Shown one piece after another: positions 18,272 to 29,399 of a DNA stretch of 64,000 bases. The stretch is from Longimicrobiales bacterium. GTDB lineage: Bacteria; Gemmatimonadota; Gemmatimonadetes; Longimicrobiales; Gaopeijiaceae. The translations under genes were made by a program, and so were the position numbers. Location: positions 156,097-220,096 of the forward strand of contig JANQRP010000007.1 of assembly GCA_028284495.1 (NCBI GenBank), written 5' to 3'. The notes below the pieces were generated by a model. That model was not told the DNA's origin, did not search any database, and saw only the letters and a program-made list of their open reading frames with translations. The first letter of the stretch is position 1; every line of letters begins with the position of its first letter.

Positions 18272-19249
18272 TCAGTCTCCGAAGCGCTCACCCGGCTCGA
18301 GGCTCCGCCCACGCAGCCACGCCGATACCTCCATCCGGCGCTTCCCCGGCGGCTGCACCTCCGCGAAGCGAACGACGCCGTGGCCGGCCCGCACGGCGAG
18401 CCCGTCGTCGCGGTCGGCGTCGGCCTCCACGACGACGCCCGGTTCGGCGACGCGCTCCTCGCCGCCGACCTCGGCGCCCACCTCCGCGCCCGACGCCTGG
18501 ACGGGGGTCGGCGAGAACAGCTTCAGCGGCTGCCCGTCCAGCGTCGTCCACGCGCCCGGCACCTCGTCCATCGCACGCACATGGTCCACGATCTCGCGGG
18601 CCGGCCGAGACCAGTCGACCTTCGCGATCTCGCGCGAGACCTTCGGGGCGTACGTGGCGGCCGCATGATCCTGCTCCTCGATCTGGGGGTCGCCGAACTC
18701 GAGCAGTGACAGCCCCTGGACCATTGCGCTCGCGCCGAGTTCGGCGAGGCGTCGGGCGAGTTCCGACGAGGTGTCCGTCGGCACGATCGGCTCGGGCTCG
18801 CGCACCAGCATCGGACCCGAATCGAGGCCCTCCTCCATCCGCATCACGGTGACGCCGGTATGGGTGTCGCCGCGCGCGATCGCCCAGTGGATCGGGGCCG
18901 CGCCTCGGAGCTTCGGCAGGAGGGACGCATGGACGTTCCATGACCCGAGCGGCGGAAGTTCGAGCACGTCGGGCACGAGAATGTGGCCGTACGCCACCAC
19001 CACCGACACGTCGGGATCGAGTGCCCGGATCGACGCCATGAACGCGTCACCGCGCGGCTTCTCGGGCGTGAGCACTGGAATCCCCTCCTCCTCGGCGACC
19101 TTCCGGACCGGCGTGGGCGTCGCCGTGCGCCCGCGACCGCGCGGACGATCGGGCTGCGTGACCACGCCGACCACCTCGTGGCCCTCGCCGATGAGGGCGC
19201 GCAGCGTCGGGACCGCGAAGTCGGGTGTGCCCCAGAAGAGAACCTTCAT
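18272..19249 (-). CDS. fmt: Methionyl-tRNA formyltransferase
   Basis: Fmt formylates initiator Met-tRNA with 10-formyl-THF. The 325-residue protein has the N-terminal formyltransferase fold starting MKVLFWGTPDFAVPTL. The catalytic Asn and His are in WNVHASLLPKLRGAAPI, with the third catalytic Asp in MEEGLDSGPML. The C-terminal tRNA-binding OB domain (about 210-310) is shorter than usual in its last strands but recognisable. ATG start at 19249, 24 nt after def, the classic def-fmt pair. The tail RSLEPGERFGD reaches to 18272. Confidence 0.96.
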   Translation of the reverse strand: MKVLFWGTPDFAVPTLRALIGEGHEVVGVVTQPDRPRGRGRTATPTPVRKVAEEEGIPVLTPEKPRGDAFMASIRALDPDVSVVVAYGHILVPDVLELPPLGSWNVHASLLPKLRGAAPIHWAIARGDTHTGVTVMRMEEGLDSGPMLVREPEPIVPTDTSSELARRLAELGASAMVQGLSLLEFGDPQIEEQDHAAATYAPKVSREIAKVDWSRPAREIVDHVRAMDEVPGAWTTLDGQPLKLFSPTPVQASGAEVGAEVGGEERVAEPGVVVEADADRDDGLAVRAGHGVVRFAEVQPPGKRRMEVSAWLRGRSLEPGERFGD

Positions 19250-19273
19250 CGGGTCATCGCCTCGGCACCGGGC

Positions 19274-19798
19274 TCACGCGGTCGCCCCCTCGTCCTCCCG
19301 GAGCTTCTTCCAGCGCTTCAGCGCCATCCTGCGCTTGAGCGGGCTGACGCGGTCGAGGAAGAGCACCCCGTCGAGGTGATCGTACTCGTGCTGGAGCGCC
19401 CGGGCGAAGAGCTCGTCGGCCGCGATCTCGAACCACTCGCCGGCGACGTCCTGCGCGCGCACGCGGACCCGGGACGGACGCTCCACGACCTCCTCGATCC
19501 CGGGAATCGAGAGGCACCCCTCGGCAGCCTTCTCCGTGTCCGCCGAGCGCTCGACGAACTCCGGATTGATCACGACCCGGGGCCGCCGCTCCGGGTCGTT
19601 CTCCCTGCGCACGTCGACCACGAAGATCCGACGCGGGATCCCGATCTGCGGCGCCGCGAGACCGATCCCCTCGGCGGCATACATCGTCTCGAACATGTCT
19701 TCGACGAGCGCCGCGAGGTCGGCATCGAACACGTCCACCGGCTCCGCCTTCTCGCGCAGCACCGGGTCGCCCAGCAGGACGATGCGTCGAAGGGCCAC
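19274..19798 (-). CDS. def: Peptide deformylase
   Basis: Def removes the formyl group from nascent N-formyl-methionine. The 174-residue protein has all three metal-site motifs: GIGLAAPQ (44-51), EGCLSIP (93-99) and QHEYDH (136-141), with the metal ligands Cys96, His137 and His141 and the general base Glu138. The start is a GTG at 19798, 5 nt after the yajC stop; the open frame continues upstream but this extension runs through yajC and reads as non-coding. The basic C-terminal tail (RRMALKRWKKLRE) is common in type 1B deformylases of Gram-negatives. Confidence 0.96.
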   Translation of the reverse strand: MALRRIVLLGDPVLREKAEPVDVFDADLAALVEDMFETMYAAEGIGLAAPQIGIPRRIFVVDVRRENDPERRPRVVINPEFVERSADTEKAAEGCLSIPGIEEVVERPSRVRVRAQDVAGEWFEIAADELFARALQHEYDHLDGVLFLDRVSPLKRRMALKRWKKLREDEGATA

Positions 19799-19802
19799 GG
19801 GC

Positions 19803-22502
<2,700 letters not shown>

Positions 22503-22506
<4 letters not shown>

Positions 22507-23546
22507 TCGCCGTCGAAGAAGGTCGCCTGCCCGCCCGACAGCCCGGGGGGAGGCTTCATGCCGATCCGCTCGAAGGAGCGCGCGGTGGCAACCCGACCCC
22601 GGGGCGTACGCATCAGGAAGCCCTCCTGGATCAGGAAGGGTTCGTAAACCTCCTCGAGCGTCGCCTCGTCCTCGCCCAGCGCCACCGCCAGCGACCCGAG
22701 GCCCACGGGCCCGCCCTCGAAGATCTCGATCACCGTCCGGAGGATCCGCGAGTCCATCTCGTCGAGGCCGTACTCGTCCACGTCGAGCATCTTCAGCGCG
22801 TCCATCGCCACGCTGCGGTCGATGTGCCCGTCCGCCTTCACCTCGGCGAAGTCCCGCACGCGCCGGAGGAGCCGATTGGCCACGCGGGGCGTGCCGCGGG
22901 CGCGGATCGCGATCTCGGCCGCGCCGTCCTCGTCGATCTCCACGCCCACCACGTCGGCGGACCGCTCGACGATGTCGCGGAGCTCTTCGGGCGGATAGAA
23001 GTTCAGCCGCTGCACGATGCCGAACCGGGCCCGCATCGGCGCGGTCAGCAGCCCGAATCGGGTCGTGGCGCCGATCAGCGTGAACGGCTCGATGGCCATC
23101 GTCATCGTCTCCGCGTGGGGCCCGTCCGACAGCCGGATGTCCACCTTCCAGTCCTCCATCGCCGGGTAGAGGAACTCCTCGATGACCGGGCGAAGACGAT
23201 GGATCTCGTCGATGAACAGGATGTCACCCTCGCGCTGGTTGGTCAGGATGCCGACCAGATCGGCGGGCCTCTCGAGCACGGGGCCGGACGTGCTCTTGAA
23301 GTTCACGCCCAGCTCCCGCGCCATGAGCGAGGCCAGGGTCGTCTTCCCGAGCCCGGGCGGGCCGTGGAACAGCACATGGTCGAGCGGCTCGTTGCGGCCT
23401 CGCGCCGCCTCGATCGCGATCGACAGGGCGTCCCGCACCCTGTGCTGCCCCACGAACTCGGCCAGCCGCTGCGGACGCAGGGACGACTCGACGGGTGCCT
23501 CGTCCTCGAGCGCTTCCGGCGTGGTGATTTCAATGCGATCGGCCAT
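22503..23546 (-). CDS. ruvB: Holliday junction branch migration ATPase RuvB
   Basis: RuvB is the AAA+ hexameric motor that drives branch migration with RuvA. The 347-residue sequence has the Walker [10 protein letters not shown], Walker [11 protein letters not shown], the sensor 1 region [10 protein letters not shown] and the arginine-finger segment APMRARFGI. The C-terminal winged helix includes [28 protein letters not shown]. Full length for the family, ATG start at 23546, 51 nt after ruvA. With ruvC and ruvA upstream it completes the resolvasome. Confidence 0.98.
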
Positions 23547-23597
23547 GCCGGAAGATGTTCGGGGTGTCTACGGGGAGCAACGGGGCGTGGTCGCCGA

Positions 23598-24185
23598 TCA
23601 GGCGCCGCGCAGGGCCCGCCGGATCAGCTCGTCGGTCGAGTCGGGCTCGCCGTCCTGCGCCAGGGTCGCCCGCACCGCGGCGTCGGCCTTCGTGAACTCG
23701 TAGCCGAGGGCGACGAGGGCCGCTACGGCGCCCTGGACCATGTCGCCGCCCGCGCCGCGAGCCCCGCCGGTCGCGGCCAGGTCCGTCACCTTGTCGGCCA
23801 GGTCGATCACGATCCGCTCGGCGGTCTTCCTGCCGATCCCGCTGACCTGCGTGAGCGCCGTGATGTCACGCTCCGCCAGCGCCCGGGCCAGGCGCTCGGC
23901 GGTGTAGGTCGACATCATCGCGAGGGCGAGCTTCGCGCCCACGCCGCTCGCGCCCAGCAACCGCATGAACAGCGTCCGCTCGTGGGCCGCGAGGAATCCG
24001 TAGAGCGACACGTCGTCCTCGCGCACGACCTGAAGCGTGCGCATCTCGACCTCGGACCCGGCCGGCGGGAGACGGCCGAGGACGTTGGTCGGCACCTGCA
24101 CCTCGTACACGATGCCCGACGCGGTGTCGATCTCGACGGTCTCGCCCGAGCGATCGAGCAGGGTCCCGCGGATCCGTGAAATCAT
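23598..24185 (-). CDS. ruvA: Holliday junction DNA helicase subunit RuvA
   Basis: RuvA binds four-way junctions as a tetramer and loads RuvB. The 195-residue protein has the OB-fold domain I (MISRIRGTLL to about 65), the helix-hairpin-helix domain II with LGASGVGAKLALAMM and VSGIGRKTAERIVIDL, and a C-terminal domain III (about 150-195) with EPDSTDELIRRAL that contacts RuvB. ATG at 24185. It lies 53 nt downstream of ruvC. Confidence 0.97.
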   Translation of the reverse strand: MISRIRGTLLDRSGETVEIDTASGIVYEVQVPTNVLGRLPPAGSEVEMRTLQVVREDDVSLYGFLAAHERTLFMRLLGASGVGAKLALAMMSTYTAERLARALAERDITALTQVSGIGRKTAERIVIDLADKVTDLAATGGARGAGGDMVQGAVAALVALGYEFTKADAAVRATLAQDGEPDSTDELIRRALRGA

Positions 24186-24238
24186 CGAGCCGTGGTCGTG
24201 GTTTGAGAGGTCATCGTGCCCTTGTCATCGTGCCCGCG

Positions 24239-24745
24239 TCATCGCACGAACGTCCCCTTGAGGCAGTGGCAGAGGGCCGCCGCCACGCCGTCCGCCGCGT
24301 CGGCGGGTGTCGGGGGTGCCTTCAGGCGCAGGTGGCGCTGCACCATGAAGCCTATCTGCTCCTTGGTGGCCGAACCACGCCCGACCACGGCCTTCTTGAT
24401 CTCCGCCGGGGTATACTCCGCGATCTGCAGCGCGCCCAGCGATCCCGCCAGAAGAATCACCCCGCGGGCGTGGCCGAGCGTCAGCGCACTCCGGACGTTG
24501 CGACCCTGAAACACGTCCTCGACCGCCAGCACATGCGGGTGGTACCGGTCGATCAGGTCCACGACGCCGTCGTGGACCTCGCGAATGCGATCCGTGAGGG
24601 GGTCGCCCGCGCTCGTCCGGATGACCCCGCACTCGAGCAGCCGGACGGCGCGATCCGGGGCTCGCTCGACGACCCCGAAGCCGGTCACGGCCGTGCCCGG
24701 GTCGATCCCGAGAATACGCCGGACGCCGTCGTCCTTCACCCGCAC
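24239..24745 (-). CDS. ruvC: Crossover junction endodeoxyribonuclease RuvC
   Basis: RuvC cuts Holliday junctions symmetrically. The 168-residue RNase H-fold protein has the acidic active-site residues in LGIDPGT, LAVEDVF and the C-terminal ADAADGVAAAL. It also has the DNA-binding segment GRGSATKEQIGFMVQ. GTG start at 24745 (a GTG at 24739 is an alternative). Placed 72 nt after yebC in the conserved yebC-ruvCAB order. Confidence 0.97.
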   Translation of the reverse strand: MRVKDDGVRRILGIDPGTAVTGFGVVERAPDRAVRLLECGVIRTSAGDPLTDRIREVHDGVVDLIDRYHPHVLAVEDVFQGRNVRSALTLGHARGVILLAGSLGALQIAEYTPAEIKKAVVGRGSATKEQIGFMVQRHLRLKAPPTPADAADGVAAALCHCLKGTFVR

Positions 24746-24817
24746 TCCCGGAACACCACGCGTGCAGACGCCGCGCGCGCGCCAGCCGGCGATGGCCGCC
24801 GCGAGCGTACGGGGGCA

Positions 24818-25561
24818 TCACATCGCAGCGAGGGTCTCCTCGTCGATGTCGGCGTTGGAGTGGACCTTCTGGACGTCGTCCAGATCCTCGAGCGCCTCGA
24901 GGAGCTCCATCAGCTTCTCGGCGTCCTTTCCCTCGACGTGTACCTCGTTCTGCGCAACCCAGGCCAGCTCCGCGGAGGCGATGTCCACCCCCTGCTCCTT
25001 CAACCCGTGCTGCACGCTGTGGAAGTCGGTGGCGCCGGTCACCACGAGGAACTCCTCGCCCTCGTTCCGGAGCTGCTCCGCTCCGGCCATCAGCGCGGCC
25101 TCGAGCACCGCGTCCTCGGTGTAGCGCGAAGCGTCGACGTAGATCTGGCCTTTCCGGTCGAACTGCCAGGCGACGGACCCGGTCGTGCCGAGCGATCCGT
25201 TCTTCTTTCCGAGCGCGTGCCGGATCGCGGCGACGGTCCGGTTCTGATTGTCGGTCAGCGTCTCGATGAACAGGGCCACGCCGTTGGGCCCGTACCCCTC
25301 GTACGTGACCTCCTCGTAGTTCACACCCTCGAGCTCGCCCGTCCCCTTCTTGATGGCGCGCTCGATGTTGTCCTTCGGCATCTCCTCCGCGTTCGCCGTG
25401 TCGATGGCGAGCCGGAGGCGCGGGTTCATGTCGGCGTCGCCCCCGCCCTCACGCGCCGCGACGGTGATCTCGCGGATGAGCTTGGTGAAGATGGCGCCCT
25501 TCTTCTGGTCGTTCGCGGCCTTCTTCCGCTTGATCTTCGACCACTTGCTGTGCCCGGCCAC
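24818..25561 (-). CDS. yebC: YebC/PmpR-family protein
   Basis: The 247-residue protein is a full-length YebC/TACO1-family member: MAGHSKWSKIKRKKAANDQKKG at the N-terminus (first codon GTG), the middle domain with GYGPNGVALFIE and the acidic C-terminal domain. Members have been reported as DNA-binding regulators (PmpR) and, for several YebC proteins, as translation factors that relieve ribosome stalling at proline stretches. GGAGGA lies just upstream of the GTG. It is the first gene of the long minus-strand array and is divergent from padR, so the promoter for the array may lie in 25562-25700. Confidence 0.96.
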   Translation of the reverse strand: MAGHSKWSKIKRKKAANDQKKGAIFTKLIREITVAAREGGGDADMNPRLRLAIDTANAEEMPKDNIERAIKKGTGELEGVNYEEVTYEGYGPNGVALFIETLTDNQNRTVAAIRHALGKKNGSLGTTGSVAWQFDRKGQIYVDASRYTEDAVLEAALMAGAEQLRNEGEEFLVVTGATDFHSVQHGLKEQGVDIASAELAWVAQNEVHVEGKDAEKLMELLEALEDLDDVQKVHSNADIDEETLAAM

Positions 25562-25704
25562 GGTTCCTCCGAATCCTTTCGTCGATGCTGGGTGCGCCCG
25601 CGGCGGCGAGCGCGCCGCGGGAGGCGGAAACTAGCCGGGGGGGCGCGCCGGGATCAATCGAGGCGCGCGGTGGGCGACGCCGAGCCACGCCGATCGGAGT
25701 AGTG

Positions 25705-25733
25705 TTGACAATCGACACAAGTCGGTCGCATCC
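25705..25733 (+). promoter_or_regulatory. Candidate padR promoter
   Basis: A perfect TTGACA -35 hexamer lies at 25705-25710. A weak -10 (GCATCC or CATCCT) sits 17-18 nt downstream near 25728-25734. It lies about 65-95 nt before the padR GTG (25799) and points towards padR. The -10 is poor, so the exact promoter is uncertain; the -35 and the palindromes just downstream are what support it. Confidence 0.4.
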
Positions 25734-25754
25734 TGTGCTCGACGTTGTGTCGAT
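25711..25754. promoter_or_regulatory. 10-bp perfect inverted repeat upstream of padR
   Basis: ATCGACACAA (25711-25720) and TTGTGTCGAT (25745-25754) are exact reverse complements, 34 bp centre to centre (about three helical turns). They flank the presumed -10 and start region of padR, so they could be paired operator half-sites for PadR or another dimeric regulator. Seen directly; the binding role is inference. Confidence 0.5.
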
Positions 25755-25772
25755 CATCTACAGTAGTCGATC
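25752..25772. promoter_or_regulatory. 21-bp imperfect palindrome, candidate PadR operator
   Basis: GATCATCTAC-A-GTAGTCGATC is an odd-length palindrome with 8 of 10 positions paired and a perfect CTACAGTAG core, ending 26 nt before the padR start codon. PadR-family regulators commonly repress their own operon through such dyads. It overlaps the right arm of the 25711-25754 inverted repeat. Confidence 0.5.
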
Positions 25773-25798
25773 CGTATTTCCCGCTTCCCGAGGCCTCC

Positions 25799-26128
25799 GT
25801 GGCACGCGCCGATCTCCTGCAGGGCACGCTCGACCTCCTGATCCTCAAGGTCCTCTCGCTCGAGTCGATGCACGGCTGGGGTGTGAGCGAGCGGCTCCGC
25901 CGGATGTCCGGCGACGTGTTCGAGGTGAATCAGGGCTCGCTCTACCCGGCGCTCCAGCGTCTCAGGCGGAAGGGCCTCGTCACGGCCGAGTGGCGCCGGA
26001 CCGAGGAGAACCGGCGGGCCCGCTACTACGAGCTGACCCCGGCCGGAGAGCGCGCGCTCCAGGAGGAACACGGCGCCTGGCGACGGTCGTCGCGTGCCGT
26101 GGATCAGATCCTGGACTGGGCGACATGA
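25799..26128 (+). CDS. PadR-family transcriptional regulator
   Basis: The 109-residue protein is a short PadR regulator with a winged helix: LLQGTLDLLILKVLSL, HGWGVSERLRR, then NQGSLYPALQRLRRKGLVTAEW and the wing RRARYYELTPAGERAL. A C-terminal helix (RRSSRAVDQIL) provides the dimer contact. The GTG at 25799 has GAGG 5 nt upstream and matches the family start ARADLLQGTL; upstream in-frame codons look non-coding. It is followed by an ADOP permease, the usual pairing in Acidobacteria and Gemmatimonadota, where the regulator probably controls the permease and itself through the palindromes just upstream. Confidence 0.93.
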   Translation: MARADLLQGTLDLLILKVLSLESMHGWGVSERLRRMSGDVFEVNQGSLYPALQRLRRKGLVTAEWRRTEENRRARYYELTPAGERALQEEHGAWRRSSRAVDQILDWAT

Positions 26129-26205
26129 CGGCGCGCGAATCGGCGTCGGACGAGACGAGATCGGTAGCGACCACGGGGCCAGGGGCCCGGGAGGAGCGGC
26201 GATGA
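26125..26205 (+). CDS. 26-codon bridging ORF between padR and the ADOP permease
   Basis: This short frame starts at an ATG that overlaps the padR stop (ATGA, 26125-26128) and stops in an ATGA overlap with the permease start (26202-26205). It encodes a hydrophilic 26-residue peptide beginning MTARESASDE with no recognisable domain. It may serve only to keep ribosomes moving from padR to the permease. The permease has its own GAGGAG at 26191-26196, inside this frame. Whether the peptide itself does anything is unknown. Confidence 0.4.
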   Translation: MTARESASDETRSVATTGPGAREERR

Positions 26206-28856
26206 GGTGGACGGGATGGGCGCGTGACGCGCTCGACACGTGGTTCCGCCGAGACGAGGTGGACCGGGATCTGGACGAGGAGATGCGGTACCACATCGAT
26301 CGTGAGACGCGGGCGAACATCGAGCGGGGCATGGAGCCGGCCGAGGCGCGGCGCCGCGCCCTCGTGGAGTTCGGCGGTGTCGAGCGGACGAAGGAGCACG
26401 TCAGGAACGAAGCCGCGGGCCGGTGGCTCGCCGACCTGGTCCAGGACGCGCGATACGGAGGCCGGACCCTGGCGCGGACCCCCGGCTACACGGTCGTGGT
26501 GCTCATCACGCTCGCGCTCGGAATCGGAGCGAACACGGCGATCTTCAGCGTCGTCGACGGCGTCCTGCTCGACCCCCTGCCCTACGCGTCGGACTCCGAT
26601 CTCGTGTTCCTCCGGAACCAGGTGCCGGCGGGCGACCTCGCCTTCAGCGTTCACGACATCGAGGACCTGCGCGCGCGCACCGGGACGCTCGACGAGGTCG
26701 TCGAGTACCACGGGATGACGTTCACGCTGCGGGGTCTGGGCGAGCCCGAGCTCGTCCGGACGGGGGTGGTGTCGCACAACTTCTTCGGCGTGCTCGGCCT
26801 CGAGCCGCACATCGGGCGCGACTTCGTGGACGAGGACGACGACCCGGGGGCGGAGCCCGTCCTGATGCTCGCGTACGAATACTGGGTGAGCCGCTTCGGC
26901 GAGGATCCGGGCGTCCTGGGCCGCGCGTTCGAGATGAACGGCATGATGCACACCGTCGTCGGTGTCCTGCCGCCGGTTCCGCAGTACCCCGCGGAGAACG
27001 AGGTCTACATGACGACGTCCTCCTGCCCCATTCGATCGGGCGCGGACTTCGTCGCGAATCGGCAGGCCCGCATGATGAGCGTCTTCGCGCGCGCGCAGGA
27101 CGGTCGTGATCTGGAGTCGATCGGTGTCGACCTCGACCGCGTAACCGCGTCGCTCGCCACCGACTTCCCGGAGGCGTACGACACGGAGGCGGGGCAGCGC
27201 TTCGTTGCCTCGCCGCTCAAGGAGGAGCTGGTTCAGCAGGCGCGCCCCACCCTGCTCGTGCTTCTCGGGATCGCGCTCTTCGTGCTTCTGATCGCATGCG
27301 CGAACGTGGCCAACCTCGCCCTCGCGCGGATGACACGGCGCGAGCAGGAGCTCTCCGTGCGGGCGACGCTCGGGGCGGGTCGCGGGCGGATCGTCCGACA
27401 GCTCATGACCGAGAGCGTGATGCTCTCGGTCGCGGGTGGGGCGCTCGGCCTCTTCGTCGCGCTCTCCACGCACGGGATGCTGGTGAGCTGGGCCGCGCGC
27501 TACACGCGGCGTGCGCACGAAGTCTCGATCGACCTGTCGGTCCTCGGGTTCACCCTGCTGGCGTCGGTGGTGACCGGGCTGGCGTTCGGTCTGGCACCGG
27601 CGCTGCTGGCGCGGGATACCGACGCGGCCACCCGCCTCCGCGCGGCCGGGGGCGTCGATCGCCGCCGCGGCCGTCTCCAGGCCGGACTCGTGATGGCGCA
27701 GGTCTCCCTCTCGTTCGTGCTGCTCGTGGGGGCGGGACTTCTCGGCCGGAGCTTCCTCGCGGCGCGCTCGGTGGACCCCGGCTACGAGCCGGAGGGCGTG
27801 CTCGCGATGCGGGTCACGATGAACGATCGGAATACCACGCTCACCCGCACGGAGCTTCCGGCTGTCTACCTGGAGATCGAACGGCGGCTGACCGCGCACC
27901 CGGCCGTGGTGTCCGCCTCCGTCACGACCGGCCTGCCCACGCAGGGCGGCATGATGCAGTACGGAATCCGGACGGAAGCGACGGAGGCGGAGCCGCAGGC
28001 GTCGCTTCCCACGGCCGCGCTGCGCACGGCGTCGCCGAACTTCCTCTCGGCGACGGGCACCGAGCTCCGGGCCGGACGCTTCTTCACCGACGCCGACGAC
28101 GCCGCGGGGGAAATCGTGGTGGTGGTCAACGAGTCGCTCGCGACCCGACTCTGGCCGGGAGAGGCGGCCGTGGGCCGACGCCTCGCCGCCTGCAGTCCGT
28201 TTGGCCAGACCTGCACGGAATACGCCCGCGTCGTCGGCGTCGTCGAGGACGTCGTCACGCGCGGCGACCAGGCGGCGCCCCTGCAGTTCTACCAGCCGTC
28301 GCTCCAGTCGGCCTTCACCGGCCAGGACTTCCTCGTCCGCGCGGCCGGCGACCCGATGGCGGTGGCCGAGGAGCTCCGCGCCATCGTGCACGAGGTCCAC
28401 GCCGGCATCCCCATCTCGGCGGTCACCACCCTCGACCAGCTCTGGGGCGACGCGCTCGCGCCGCGGCGGCTCACGACGATGCTCATCGGCGTGTTCGCGC
28501 TCCTCGCGCTCGCCGTGTCCCTGGCCGGCCTGGCGGGTGTCGTCGCCTTCGGTGTCAGTCAGCGATCGCGAGAGATCGGCATCCGGATGGCGCTGGGGGC
28601 CGACCGGGCCGGGGTGCTGGCCATGGTGCTCCGGCAGGGCGTCGGGCTCGTGGCGGGCGGGCTGGCCATCGGCCTGTGCGTCGCGTGGATCGGCACCCGC
28701 TGGCTCGATGGGATGCTCTGGGGCATCGGGGCTCACGACCCCGCGACCTGGATCGGCGTCGTGGTCGCGCTGCTCGGCGTGTCGATCGCGGCGTGCTGGA
28801 TTCCGGCGCGACGGGCGACACGCGTCGACCCGGCGTCGGCGTTCCGGGCGAGCTGA
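26202..28856 (+). CDS. ADOP-type (acidobacterial duplicated orphan permease) MacB-like permease
   Basis: The 884-residue protein has the ADOP layout. An N-terminal amphipathic region (about 1-75, with EEMRYHIDRETRANIERGM) precedes the first membrane span (about 84-110, VVVLITLALGIGANTAIFSV), then a large extracytoplasmic MacB_PCD domain. The first FtsX unit follows, with LLVLLGIALFVLLIACANVANLALARM and RREQELSVRATLGAGRGRIVRQL. A second MacB_PCD and second FtsX unit end in ARRATRVDPASAFRAS. No ATPase gene is adjacent, which is normal for this orphan group; the substrate is unknown. GAGGAG lies 5 nt before the ATG at 26202; upstream in-frame ATG codons overlap padR. Confidence 0.92.
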   Translation: MRWTGWARDALDTWFRRDEVDRDLDEEMRYHIDRETRANIERGMEPAEARRRALVEFGGVERTKEHVRNEAAGRWLADLVQDARYGGRTLARTPGYTVVVLITLALGIGANTAIFSVVDGVLLDPLPYASDSDLVFLRNQVPAGDLAFSVHDIEDLRARTGTLDEVVEYHGMTFTLRGLGEPELVRTGVVSHNFFGVLGLEPHIGRDFVDEDDDPGAEPVLMLAYEYWVSRFGEDPGVLGRAFEMNGMMHTVVGVLPPVPQYPAENEVYMTTSSCPIRSGADFVANRQARMMSVFARAQDGRDLESIGVDLDRVTASLATDFPEAYDTEAGQRFVASPLKEELVQQARPTLLVLLGIALFVLLIACANVANLALARMTRREQELSVRATLGAGRGRIVRQLMTESVMLSVAGGALGLFVALSTHGMLVSWAARYTRRAHEVSIDLSVLGFTLLASVVTGLAFGLAPALLARDTDAATRLRAAGGVDRRRGRLQAGLVMAQVSLSFVLLVGAGLLGRSFLAARSVDPGYEPEGVLAMRVTMNDRNTTLTRTELPAVYLEIERRLTAHPAVVSASVTTGLPTQGGMMQYGIRTEATEAEPQASLPTAALRTASPNFLSATGTELRAGRFFTDADDAAGEIVVVVNESLATRLWPGEAAVGRRLAACSPFGQTCTEYARVVGVVEDVVTRGDQAAPLQFYQPSLQSAFTGQDFLVRAAGDPMAVAEELRAIVHEVHAGIPISAVTTLDQLWGDALAPRRLTTMLIGVFALLALAVSLAGLAGVVAFGVSQRSREIGIRMALGADRAGVLAMVLRQGVGLVAGGLAIGLCVAWIGTRWLDGMLWGIGAHDPATWIGVVVALLGVSIAACWIPARRATRVDPASAFRAS

Positions 28857-28889
28857 CGGCGGACCCGGAGCGCGCCTGGGGCGCAGCGG

Positions 28890-29387
28890 TCAACCCGGGC
28901 GGCTCGCCTCCGGCCAGTCGTTCATCTCGACCACGCGGATATTCAGCACGGTCGCGAACAGCCCCCACGCCAGGTACGGCACCAGCAGCAGAGCAGCGAG
29001 GGGCGAGACGACGGCGAAAGCCACGATCGTCGCGACGATCGCGACGTCCATCGCGTAGAGGATCCGGAGGGCCGCAGGCGGGTCCCGCCGTCCGAAGAAG
29101 GCGGGCGACCACGCCGCGTTGAGCGCGAGCTGGACCACCCAGAGCACCGCCGCGAGGGTGACGGGAAGGACCGCGTCGTCCGACACGAACACGAGCCACA
29201 TCGCCCACCCGATCATCACGTAGAGCACCGTCCACACCGGGGCGAACACCCAGTTCGGGGGCGTCCAGTCGGGCTTCGCGATCGTCGGGTACCAGTCCCG
29301 GATGGACTTCCGGGTCGCCACACTGTTGGCCGATCCGACGACGATCGGCGCCAGCACGCACGCGGCGAACACGAGTCCGGACTCCAT
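28890..29387 (-). CDS. TspO/MBR-family membrane protein
   Basis: The 165-residue protein has five membrane segments and the TspO signature: WYPTIAKPDWTPPNWVFAPVW at about residues 32-53, then VLYVMIGWAMWLV and the helix with LNAAWSPAFFGRRDP. TspO binds porphyrins and related tetrapyrroles or sterols in the inner or outer membrane. The stop lies 33 nt from the stop of the convergent permease gene. It is 12 nt downstream of the GNAT gene on the same strand. The family call is firm, the ligand unknown. Confidence 0.93.
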   Translation of the reverse strand: MESGLVFAACVLAPIVVGSANSVATRKSIRDWYPTIAKPDWTPPNWVFAPVWTVLYVMIGWAMWLVFVSDDAVLPVTLAAVLWVVQLALNAAWSPAFFGRRDPPAALRILYAMDVAIVATIVAFAVVSPLAALLLVPYLAWGLFATVLNIRVVEMNDWPEASRPG

Positions 29388-29399
29388 GGGGACGGCTCC

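Noticed and set aside
17548..18312. Calling the ThiE-fold gene thiamin phosphate synthase
   Set aside because: The substrate-loop residues match TenI (VQL, AAIRG, SADP) better, and it lies directly before thiS-thiG; kept as tenI with moderate confidence.
17540..19273. A TPP riboswitch for the thi genes
   Set aside because: The thi genes overlap or closely follow fmt inside a co-directional array; there is no leader space in which a riboswitch could fit.
28857..28889. Terminator between the convergent ADOP and TspO genes
   Set aside because: Only a 5-bp GCGCC/GGCGC stem with a 3-nt loop and no T-run; too weak to call.
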